Assembly (NCBI GenBank): GCA_003451635.1
Contig: DMAT01000036.1
Location: 1 to 5,804, forward strand
DNA from: Syntrophus sp. (in: bacteria)
GTDB lineage: Bacteria > Desulfobacterota > Syntrophia > Syntrophales > UBA8958
Direction: 5' to 3'
DNA: 5,804 bases
The notes beneath the pieces are model-generated. The model was not told the origin of the DNA. It saw nothing but the letters and a program-made list of their open reading frames with translations, and made no database searches. The position numbers and the translations under genes are program-made. Shown piece after piece: positions 1-5,278 of the stretch; position 1 is the first letter of the stretch; every line of letters starts with the position of its first letter.

Positions 1-1
1 T

Positions 2-811
2 TACCCGGAGCTGAAAAAATACGACCATTTATTTGGCCATTATGGCACCGCCTGGCAGAATCAGGCCAAGGAGTTTGCCGCGTTTCCAGGAGCTGTCCTG
101 ATGACCACCAACTGTATCCAAAAGCCCGGGGAATCTTACCGGGACAGCATCTTTACCACCGGACTGGTGGGGTGGCCCGGAGTGATCCATATCGGCAGCA
201 AAGATTTTATGCCGGTCATTGAAAAGGCCCTTTCATTGCCGGGCTTTGCCGAAGATGTGACCGGAAAGACCGTCATGGTCGGTTTTGGCCGCAATGCGGT
301 CATGAGTGTAGCCGGACAGATCGTCGCTGCGGTCAAAAACAAGGCCATCCGGCATTTTTTCCTGGTTGGCGGCTGTGATGGGGCCAAACCAGGGCGGAAT
401 TACTACACAGAGTTTGTGGAAAAGGTGCCTTCAGATTGTGTGGTGTTGACTCTGGCCTGCGGGAAATTCCGTTTCTTTGACAAATCCATGGGAGACATCG
501 ACGGTATTCCGAGGCTTCTCGATATCGGTCAGTGTAACGACTCATACTCGGCTATTCAGATAGCCGTGGCTCTTGCCAATGCCTTCGAGTGCGGCGTAAA
601 TGGCCTGCCGCTGTCCATGATTCTGTCCTGGTATGAGCAAAAAGCCTGTGCGATCCTCTTGACCCTTCTTCATCTCGGGATCAGGGACATCAGGCTCGGA
701 CCAACCCTGCCTGCTTTTATTACACCCAATGTCCTGAATGTTCTGGTTCAGAAATTTAACATCATGCCGATTAAAACGCCGGATGAGGACCTGAAGGCGA
801 TTTTGGGTTAG
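2..811 (+). CDS. hcp: Hybrid cluster protein (Hcp, hydroxylamine reductase), C-terminal part, 5' truncated by window edge
   Basis: The frame is open from base 2 to the TAG at 809-811, giving 269 visible residues; the start lies left of the window. The ATG at 101 is an internal Met, because the Hcp-like sequence continues upstream of it (YPELKKYDHLFGHYGTAW). The hybrid [4Fe-2O-2S] cluster ligands of the family can be placed, numbered from the first visible residue: Cys38 (TTNC), Cys125 (GGCDG, the persulfide Cys), Cys153 (ACGKF), Cys178 (GQCND), then Glu212 and Lys214 (YEQKA). Spacings of 28 and 25 between the last three Cys match the family. The N-terminal cluster and the His and Glu ligands are off the window. 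Hcp reduces hydroxylamine in vitro and is linked to NO reduction and protein S-nitrosylation in other bacteria; it acts in the cytoplasm. The next gene starts 26 bases downstream on the same strand, so the two are probably cotranscribed. Confidence 0.96.
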   Translation, partial: YPELKKYDHLFGHYGTAWQNQAKEFAAFPGAVLMTTNCIQKPGESYRDSIFTTGLVGWPGVIHIGSKDFMPVIEKALSLPGFAEDVTGKTVMVGFGRNAVMSVAGQIVAAVKNKAIRHFFLVGGCDGAKPGRNYYTEFVEKVPSDCVVLTLACGKFRFFDKSMGDIDGIPRLLDIGQCNDSYSAIQIAVALANAFECGVNGLPLSMILSWYEQKACAILLTLLHLGIRDIRLGPTLPAFITPNVLNVLVQKFNIMPIKTPDEDLKAILG

Positions 812-837
812 TTATTGGAAGAGAAGGACTAGCAACA

Positions 838-1548
838 ATGAAGATCACCAGAAAGATAATTGCCATCAATGAAGAAAAGTGCGACGGCTGCGGGCTGTGC
901 GTGACGGCTTGCGCCGAAGGGGCCCTGCAGGTCATCGACGGCAAGGCAAAGCTGGTCAGTGAGATCTATTGCGACGGCCTGGGGGCTTGCCTCGGGGAGT
1001 GTCCCCAGGGGGCCATCGACATGATTGAAAGAGAGGCGGATCTCTTCGATGAGCAGGCCGTCGCAAAACATTTGCACCATGGGGAAGAACCGCCGTGCGC
1101 CTGCCCGGGTTCCATGATCCGGGAGCTGCGGCCGGTTGCGGCCGGTGAAGGGAAGGCGGCCGGGGAGGTAGCCCCGCCGTCGCAATTGAAGAACTGGCCG
1201 GTCCAGTTGATGCTTCTGCCCGTTAACGCCCCCTATTTATCCGGGGCGGATGTAGTCATCGCCGCTGATTGCGTTCCCTGCGCCTTTGGAAACTTTCATC
1301 GCCGTTTTGTAAAGAACCGCATCCTGATTATTGCCTGTCCAAAACTGGACAATGGGGCGTTCTACGTGGAGAAACTAACCGAGATGTTTGGGAAGAACGA
1401 CATCCGGTCCCTGGAGGTCCCCTTCATGGAGGTTCCCTGTTGCGGCGGCCTCGTCCGGATCGTCCAGACGGCGATGCAACAGGCGGGGAAAAAGATCCCC
1501 GTGACGTTCACCAAAGTTGCCATCGACGGGGGGATTTTAAATACGTGA
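838..1548 (+). CDS. Hcp-associated 4Fe-4S ferredoxin-like protein with extra Cys-rich C-terminal domain
   Basis: The 236-residue protein starts at ATG 838, 9 bases after a strong ribosome binding site (GAGAAGGA, 821-828). Residues 1-62 form a bacterial-ferredoxin-like domain. The first motif is canonical (Cys15, 18, 21, 25). The second has Cys45, Cys51 and Cys55-Pro, but Leu48 stands where the second Cys would be. A linker carries a CACPG motif (Cys87, Cys89). A C-terminal domain of about residues 118-236 has further Cys in DCVPC (145, 148), IACPKLDN (167) and PCCGG (201, 202), which may bind another cluster or act in redox chemistry. No signal peptide or membrane segment is seen, so it is cytoplasmic. 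Ferredoxin-type proteins of this layout are known next to hcp in anaerobes. The inferred role is electron donor to Hcp, taking the place of the flavoprotein Hcr of enterobacteria. The family is clear; the function is inferred from context. Confidence 0.9.
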   Translation: MKITRKIIAINEEKCDGCGLCVTACAEGALQVIDGKAKLVSEIYCDGLGACLGECPQGAIDMIEREADLFDEQAVAKHLHHGEEPPCACPGSMIRELRPVAAGEGKAAGEVAPPSQLKNWPVQLMLLPVNAPYLSGADVVIAADCVPCAFGNFHRRFVKNRILIIACPKLDNGAFYVEKLTEMFGKNDIRSLEVPFMEVPCCGGLVRIVQTAMQQAGKKIPVTFTKVAIDGGILNT

Positions 1549-1572
1549 CCCCATGGCAGGAAGTTGACTAAT

Positions 1573-2538
1573 TTATTCCGCCTTCTTCCAAGTTTTGTCA
1601 GGATTATATGCCTTTATCGCCTGAGCAATCTTTGCCGTATTCCTGCCAAGATCCTTCTGGTAAACCTGACCGTCTTTATTGACGATGAAGGTCATGACAC
1701 CGGAATTGCGGTATAGGGCGGGACATGCAACCAGAGCGAACCCACCGATCATCTTGCCGTTGGCCACATAGCTGTATGCCCCTCCGGGAGCGTCTTTGCC
1801 CTGTTCTTTGAGAATTCTGTAGTAATAACCACGAAAAGGAGCCGGTTTGCTCTTGCCATCTTTCGAAAAGTATCCTTCCCTTGCGGCAACCGCAACGAAG
1901 GCCCCCAGCGGACTTTTTTGTTCGCCTTCTTTTGTCTCCCAGTATAGGCCGTCCTTTTTTCCCGGCGTGCTTAGAAGCTTCTGGGCATACTCAAATAATC
2001 CGTCGCCGTCGTAATCCCCGGGCGCATATTCCAATTGCGCATCCACGTATGCCTGGCAAGTCTGTATTGTATTTAGCTCATTTCTGCCGATTCTCCGCTG
2101 TATAATCTCCTCCTTACCGGCCTTTGTATCAAAACGCCAGCCATTACCATTTTTTACAACCGGAATGGGCATGGGCCAGTCATTATTGCCGACATAGAGT
2201 ATCGATTTATTGCCATTGATGGTCTCAATTTTGTTTTTTTCATCATATGCCCTGACAAAATTATCACGTTCGGTCTTATCAGCAACATCATCACCGGAAG
2301 AAACAAGATTTATGCCGCCAGGACCAAATATTACGGTCAATTCCCCAGTATCGCACCCTTTCATTGCATTAACCATGGCTTTGAATGCTGCCTCGGGAGA
2401 ACCGAATGTCTTCTGTTTCAGAGCCTTAGCAGAAACGGGTCCACTGATGATTAAGATGGCCATGATAACGGCAAGGGTGATTGCAATACCAAAGGGACGC
2501 ACTAATTTTTTTCTTGTTTTCACGGTTAGATGCATCAT
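1573..2538 (-). CDS. DUF2950 family exported protein
   Basis: This is a 321-residue protein of the DUF2950 family, whose biochemical role is unknown to me. Family-typical stretches are FGSPEAAFKAMVNA (near residue 44), SSGDDVADK, NDWPMPIPVVKNGNGWRFD, IGRNELNTIQTCQAYVDAQ, DYDGDGLFEYAQ and LLSTPGKKDGLYW, and the full domain is present. The N-terminus is a Sec signal peptide: a basic region (KTRKKLVR), a hydrophobic core at about residues 16-33, and a likely signal peptidase I site after VSA (Ala37). I place the start at the ATG whose first base is 2538 (MMHL), 7 bases after GAGGAGGGG. An in-frame ATG at 2592 would add 18 residues and overlap the upstream stop as ATGA; it makes an unusually long n-region and is less likely. 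The gene lies 50 bases after the DUF3300 gene on the same strand and is probably cotranscribed with it. Such pairing is common, which suggests a shared envelope role. Confidence 0.93.
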   Translation of the reverse strand: MMHLTVKTRKKLVRPFGIAITLAVIMAILIISGPVSAKALKQKTFGSPEAAFKAMVNAMKGCDTGELTVIFGPGGINLVSSGDDVADKTERDNFVRAYDEKNKIETINGNKSILYVGNNDWPMPIPVVKNGNGWRFDTKAGKEEIIQRRIGRNELNTIQTCQAYVDAQLEYAPGDYDGDGLFEYAQKLLSTPGKKDGLYWETKEGEQKSPLGAFVAVAAREGYFSKDGKSKPAPFRGYYYRILKEQGKDAPGGAYSYVANGKMIGGFALVACPALYRNSGVMTFIVNKDGQVYQKDLGRNTAKIAQAIKAYNPDKTWKKAE

Positions 2539-2545
2539 AATTATT

Positions 2546-2554
2546 CCCCTCCTC
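2546..2554 (-). promoter_or_regulatory. Ribosome binding site of the DUF2950 gene
   Basis: On the minus strand this reads GAGGAGGGG, 7 bases before ATG ATG (first base 2538). It is a near-perfect Shine-Dalgarno sequence and is the main reason to choose the MMHL start over the in-frame ATG at 2592. The upstream ATG also has a purine-rich GGAGGTGG about 8 bases before it, but that run encodes the terminal Gly residues of the preceding protein and may be incidental. Confidence 0.75.
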
Positions 2555-2588
2555 AGGTGGTTTTTAGTGGAGAAACAAACATGGTTCT

Positions 2589-3878
2589 TCATCGACGACC
2601 ACCTCCACTGCGGCTCATCCCGCCTCCGCTGCTCCTTGCCGAGCCTCCGCCATCCCGCGCAGAGCTCATGCCCTGACTGCTTGCCCGGCCACGGTCACTC
2701 TGCATCTTTGCCTCGCTGCCGCTACGGTCCATACCATCGAAAGCGCTGGCAGATCCTTGCCTGCTATCCATATTCCGGTTCTGCGCTGGAGTGCCTTTAC
2801 GATCCTGCGCATCTTGCCTGTCACGTCCCTGAACATCTTTACGATCCTGCATCCCGGGACGGTCTTTGGCCTGGCCGGTTCTTCCCCTGTCATCCGGGTT
2901 ATGTCCCCTGTAATCATTTCTTGCGTTTGTACTGCCCCGGTCACGCTGTTGTCCGTATTTCTGTTGTGTGGCGTTGTCTCTATAGGCAACGCCCTTCCGA
3001 TGGGCCGGGTCGTGCTGCCATTCGGTACTGCCGCCGCCACCCACCTTATTGGTGCTATTTCGGTTAATATTAGCATTGTTCTGGCTAACATTAGCATTGT
3101 TGGCATACTTATTCCGGTTGATATTACTGTTAATAGTATTATTCTGGTTGACATTAACATTGACGCTTCCGTGATTCCAGTTGCAGCCTCCCCAGGCATA
3201 TCCCCAGGCTGCACCAACGGCGACGCCCATTCCAAAGGATACAACACTGGCTCCCACAACCGCACCAGGCGGATAATAGGGATAAGGCGGGTAAGCGGGA
3301 TACATCCAGGGGCCATATACTACAGCAGGATTATAGGCAGGGATGTACACCACCTGCGGACTGGCAGGCTCAATAATAATTGTCTGCGCCTGGGTGGTAA
3401 CCCTCTGCTGATCCGTGCTTTTCAAGGTGCCCTGTGCCTGAGCCTTTGCCCTGAGTTTCTGCACCGTATCCATTACGCCTTTTTCCTGGGACAGAAAGGC
3501 GTCTCCCAGCTTCTGGGTCCACTCAAGCTTGTCATTCATCATTGCCAGCACGGATGGAAAGTTTACCAGTGATTTGACGCTGGGATCCCAGTTCTGTTTC
3601 TCAAGGGCTGTCGTTAACGGATCCCCCTTAAGGTTCTGGTTTGCCTTGGTCCACCGTGCCGCTTCCACAATCTCAAGAGGATAAGTAGATGCCATCAGGA
3701 TCTGAACCAGTAGTGAATCAGGGTAAAGGGCTATCGGGGCAAGCATCTGGTCCAACTCTTCCTGCTTGAACTGAGGGGATGCCGGCGGCGCCGTGTTCTG
3801 GGCAAAAGCCCCGAAGGGTATTGCCAAGATTAAAACAAGACCCCATAATAATAACTGAACAGATATTTTTTTTATCAT
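2589..3878 (-). CDS. DUF3300 domain-containing exported protein with low-complexity C-terminus
   Basis: This 429-residue protein starts at the ATG ending at 3878, preceded by AGAGGAA at suitable spacing. Residues 1-26 are a Sec signal peptide (MIKKISVQLL, hydrophobic core, cleavage likely after AFA). Residues about 35-190 are the DUF3300 domain. Recognisable stretches are QEELDQMLAPIALYPDSLLVQILMA (given in two parts: residues 40-50 and 51-62), YPLEIVEAARW (66-76), NWDPSVKSLVNFP (96-108) and VVYIPAYNPAVVYGPW (177-191). Then come a Pro/Tyr stretch (192-204), a Gly/Ala/Val-rich hydrophobic segment (205-231) that could insert in or pack against a membrane, an Asn-rich block (238-277), and an Arg/Asp/Gln/Gly-rich, probably disordered tail ending in GGGRR. 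The biochemical function is unknown. The signal peptide argues for a periplasmic or envelope location. It is the first gene of a likely two-gene unit with DUF2950. Confidence 0.93.
   Translation of the reverse strand: MIKKISVQLLLWGLVLILAIPFGAFAQNTAPPASPQFKQEELDQMLAPIALYPDSLLVQILMASTYPLEIVEAARWTKANQNLKGDPLTTALEKQNWDPSVKSLVNFPSVLAMMNDKLEWTQKLGDAFLSQEKGVMDTVQKLRAKAQAQGTLKSTDQQRVTTQAQTIIIEPASPQVVYIPAYNPAVVYGPWMYPAYPPYPYYPPGAVVGASVVSFGMGVAVGAAWGYAWGGCNWNHGSVNVNVNQNNTINSNINRNKYANNANVSQNNANINRNSTNKVGGGGSTEWQHDPAHRKGVAYRDNATQQKYGQQRDRGSTNARNDYRGHNPDDRGRTGQAKDRPGMQDRKDVQGRDRQDAQDRKGTPAQNRNMDSRQGSASAFDGMDRSGSEAKMQSDRGRASSQGMSSARDGGGSARSSGGGMSRSGGGRR
2795..2850 (-). repeat. 14-bp direct repeat inside the DUF3300 gene tail
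   Basis: The + strand 14-mer CTTTACGATCCTGC occurs at 2795-2808 and again at 2837-2850, 42 bases apart, so it stays in frame with a 14-residue period. It encodes the repeated QDRK element in the Arg/Asp/Gln-rich tail. It looks like a remnant of in-gene duplication in a low-complexity region rather than a mobile or regulatory repeat. Confidence 0.65.
3060..3172 (-). repeat. Asn-rich degenerate repeat tract inside the DUF3300 gene
   Basis: The DNA is a degenerate run of short AT-rich units. ATTAGCATTGTT (+ strand) occurs at 3069-3080 and 3090-3101, 21 bases apart, and related units follow. It encodes residues of about 238-277, dominated by Asn alternating with Val, Ile, Arg and Ser. The in-frame 21-base period suggests growth by slippage or unequal exchange. 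Confidence 0.6.
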
Positions 3879-3950
3879 GACTTTCCTCTCTTTATGTGCA
3901 CCACGGGTAATAGCAACTGATCGTCACGGCGGTTTGCAATATTTTTACGG

Positions 3951-3984
3951 AAAAAGCCAGCCCTCTTTGCGAGTCGTGCAAGAG
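3951..3984 (-). terminator. Imperfect terminator-like hairpin after the diguanylate cyclase gene
   Basis: Read on the minus strand just after the stop codon of the cyclase gene, CTCTTGC and GCAAAGAG pair across a 7-base loop (one bulged A). Seven bases further comes a run of five T. The gap between stem and T-run is longer than in a classical intrinsic terminator, so termination here is uncertain. If it fails, transcription would read through into the DUF3300 gene, which begins 114 bases downstream. Confidence 0.25.
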
Positions 3985-3992
3985 CATTGCCC

Positions 3993-4943
3993 CTAAGCAA
4001 AAATCACTTTATCCTTCCCTGCGGCCTTGGCGGCGTACATATTCTTGTCCGCCCGGTCGACAAAGTGCATCATGTCTTCTTGCGGTTTCAATTGCGCCAC
4101 ACCGATGCTAACCGTTACATGAGTATCTCTTCCCTGTGCCGGTGTAAAGATCTCTTGCCGGAAGCCTTCCCGGATGCGTTCTGCAATGAGGTAGCCCTGT
4201 TCACCTGTCGTTTCCGGAAGGATAACGACAAATTCCTCTCCACCGTAGCGGCATGCCTGATCCAGGCGCCGCATGCCACTGCGGATAACCTTCGCCAAGC
4301 GGATCAAGACGCCGTCGCCCTCTAGGTGACCGAAGGAATCATTGTATTTCTTGAAATCATCGACATCCAGCATCATTAGTGAAATCGAGCGGTTATAGCG
4401 CACGCTGCGATTGATCTCCGTCGCTAGTTGGTTGTAGAAGTGTCGAGAATTGTATAGTTTTGTCAGGTTATCCGTGATGCTCAGCTCATGATAGCGCCCC
4501 TCGCTTTCCCGCAGATCGTTTTCTATGCGGTTTCTTTCCGCAATGATAATCCGCTCCCTGAGGACACGTTTGATCCTCACGAGGAGTTCCTGTATCCTGA
4601 CAGGTTTCAGGACAAAGTCACTGGCCCCCTTGGCGATGATATCCTCGTAGGTAAAGTTGCCGACCATGCCGGTCATCACGATTACGTTGCTGTCGTATTT
4701 CCCTTTAATGGCCTGAGTTAGGGCGATACCATCAAGGCGTGGCATGGAGATATCGGTTATCACCAAATCCATCGGCTCTTTTTCAAGGATTTCCAGGGCC
4801 TCTATCCCGTCCGCGGCCTCAAGGCAGCCATAGCCCAAATCGTTTACGGCCTCCCGGATCAGATGCCTCATTGTCGGTTGATCATCGACAACAAGTATCC
4901 GGAACTGCCCACTATTTACCTTATCGTCAATATCCGCAAGCAT
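3993..4943 (-). CDS. REC-GGDEF response regulator, diguanylate cyclase (GGEEF type)
   Basis: The 316-residue protein has an N-terminal receiver domain (about 14-128) with acidic pocket Asp20/Asp21, phosphoacceptor Asp64 (VITDISMPRLDG), Thr91 and Lys113. A helical linker follows (about 125-155, Arg/Glu-rich, likely coiled coil), then a GGDEF domain (about 156-315). The cyclase parts all look intact: metal-binding Asp193 (LDVDDFKKYND), Asn201/Asp202, FGHLEGD, the active loop Gly-Gly-Glu-Glu-Phe at 234-238, and an RxxD inhibitory site (Arg225-Asp228) five residues before the loop. It should therefore make cyclic di-GMP from two GTP in the cytoplasm, activated by phosphorylation and feedback-inhibited by product. 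No partner kinase gene is in the window. The start at 4943 has only a weak ribosome binding site (AAGG, about 12 bases away) but fits the receiver domain well. A strong promoter lies about 80 bases upstream. Confidence 0.95.
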   Translation of the reverse strand: MLADIDDKVNSGQFRILVVDDQPTMRHLIREAVNDLGYGCLEAADGIEALEILEKEPMDLVITDISMPRLDGIALTQAIKGKYDSNVIVMTGMVGNFTYEDIIAKGASDFVLKPVRIQELLVRIKRVLRERIIIAERNRIENDLRESEGRYHELSITDNLTKLYNSRHFYNQLATEINRSVRYNRSISLMMLDVDDFKKYNDSFGHLEGDGVLIRLAKVIRSGMRRLDQACRYGGEEFVVILPETTGEQGYLIAERIREGFRQEIFTPAQGRDTHVTVSIGVAQLKPQEDMMHFVDRADKNMYAAKAAGKDKVIFA

Positions 4944-5028
4944 ATTCGCTCAGCCTTTTCTTTACAGAACAGAAAATCTTTGCACAAGTCACCCTGCGCG
5001 TACTTTCCGTAATTTTTTTCTATTGGTG

Positions 5029-5057
5029 AGTATAAGAGGGATAATCCTGTATGTCAA
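5029..5057 (-). promoter_or_regulatory. Sigma70-type promoter of the diguanylate cyclase gene
   Basis: On the minus strand the -35 box TTGACA (5052-5057) matches consensus exactly, the spacer is 17 bases, and the -10 box is TATACT (5029-5034, five of six). Transcription should start near 5022, leaving a leader of about 79 bases before the ATG at 4943. The elements and spacing are seen directly; activity is inferred. Confidence 0.75.
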
Positions 5058-5060
5058 ATT

Positions 5061-5075
5061 ATTGTTGCCAACAAT
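5061..5075. promoter_or_regulatory. Candidate operator palindrome next to the -35 box
   Basis: ATTGTTG-C-CAACAAT is a perfect 7-bp inverted repeat around a single base. It sits 3 bases upstream of the minus-strand -35 box, with its centre about 46 bases before the predicted start of the cyclase transcript. That is a place where a dimeric regulator could activate or repress. I cannot assign it to a known regulator family. Confidence 0.45.
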
Positions 5076-5118
5076 GATTCCCGCGACATAAAAAAAGTTG
5101 ATAGGTCCATTTTTAGTA

Positions 5119-5158
5119 TTGACGGCATTAGCTGATTAACGTAGAAAACTCTTATACT
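5119..5158 (+). promoter_or_regulatory. Possible promoter(s) for the right-edge gene
   Basis: TTGACG (5119-5124) is followed after 17 bases by TAGAAA (5142-5147), a plausible but imperfect sigma70 pair. A better -10 box, TATACT (5153-5158), lies just downstream but has no good -35 at 16-18 bases. The minus-strand promoter shares the same CTCTTATACT core around its -10 box. Either element would give a leader of roughly 115-125 bases before the ATG at 5279. Confidence 0.35.
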
Positions 5159-5180
5159 GAGGGAAGAGCTACAATCGCCT

Positions 5181-5267
5181 ATGTTTGAAAAGAACCGGCT
5201 GCTATGGGAAAAAGAGGGAAAGGGGTGGCCCCATTTTTCATTCGTTAACGATAAATCAACCATGTGA
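5181..5267 (+). CDS. Possible 28-codon leader ORF upstream of the right-edge gene
   Basis: ATG at 5181 opens a 28-codon frame (begins MFEKNRLLWEKEGK) ending at TGA 5265-5267. That stop overlaps the ribosome binding site GAGGGAGA (5266-5273) of the next gene, whose ATG is at 5279. The frame spans the GC hairpin and the 10-bp palindrome, so translating it could affect access to the next gene. Its own ribosome binding site is poor (purines about 13 or more bases upstream). An ORF this short can arise by chance, so I treat it as a candidate only. Confidence 0.2.
   Translation: MFEKNRLLWEKEGKGWPHFSFVNDKSTM
5222..5232 (+). other. Short GC hairpin followed by a T-run in the leader of the right-edge gene
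   Basis: GGGG and CCCC pair across a TGG loop, and ATTTTT follows directly (5233-5238). A further three A-U pairs are possible with one bulged A. This resembles a very short intrinsic terminator or attenuator located between the candidate promoter and the gene start. A four-pair GC stem is below the usual terminator size, so the role is uncertain. Confidence 0.25.
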
Positions 5268-5278
5268 GGGAGACTTTT

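Larger units (their letters stand above)
4944..5278. other. Divergent intergenic region between the cyclase gene and the right-edge gene
   Basis: This stretch holds no established gene. It contains a near-consensus minus-strand promoter (5029-5057), a palindrome beside it (5061-5075), weaker plus-strand promoter elements (5119-5158), a possible 28-codon leader ORF (5181-5267), a GC hairpin (5222-5232) and a 10-bp palindrome (5242-5251). A long antisense frame across its right part is a shadow of the + strand gene that begins at 5279. Confidence 0.7.

Noticed and set aside
101..103. ATG 101 as the start of a short 236-residue protein.
   Set aside because: Hcp-like sequence continues in frame back to base 2, so this is an internal Met of a gene cut by the window edge.
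1549..1572. Bidirectional terminator in the convergent gap between the ferredoxin and DUF2950 genes.
   Set aside because: The 24-base gap has no stable inverted repeat with a T-run. Termination signals, if any, must lie inside the coding ends or be Rho-dependent.
2210..3067. Long + strand open frame of 285 codons.
   Set aside because: It spans the DUF2950/DUF3300 junction antisense to both, has no ribosome binding site context of note, and its protein is Ser/Cys/His/Pro-rich nonsense. The minus-strand genes have clear families and signal peptides.
2757..3572. A 271-codon + strand frame and a 216-codon alternative minus-strand frame (2666-3316) inside the DUF3300 gene.
   Set aside because: Both are shadows produced by the biased, repetitive composition of the DUF3300 coding sequence.
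3904..3960. Sigma54 or sigma70 promoter for the DUF3300 gene (minus strand TGGC...TTGC and TGCTATTAC).
   Set aside because: The GG-to-GC distance is about twice that needed for sigma54, and the extended -10-like TGCTATTAC has no acceptable -35. It is too weak to annotate.
3879..3992. Possible cyclic di-GMP-I (GEMM) riboswitch before the DUF3300 gene, suggested by GCAAAG on the minus strand and the neighbouring cyclase gene.
   Set aside because: Only the GCAAAG core resembles the class. I could not find the paired P2/P3 stems or the conserved 3' GGGTTACC-like element, so there is no support beyond a 6-base match. An Infernal scan with the Rfam GEMM model would settle it.
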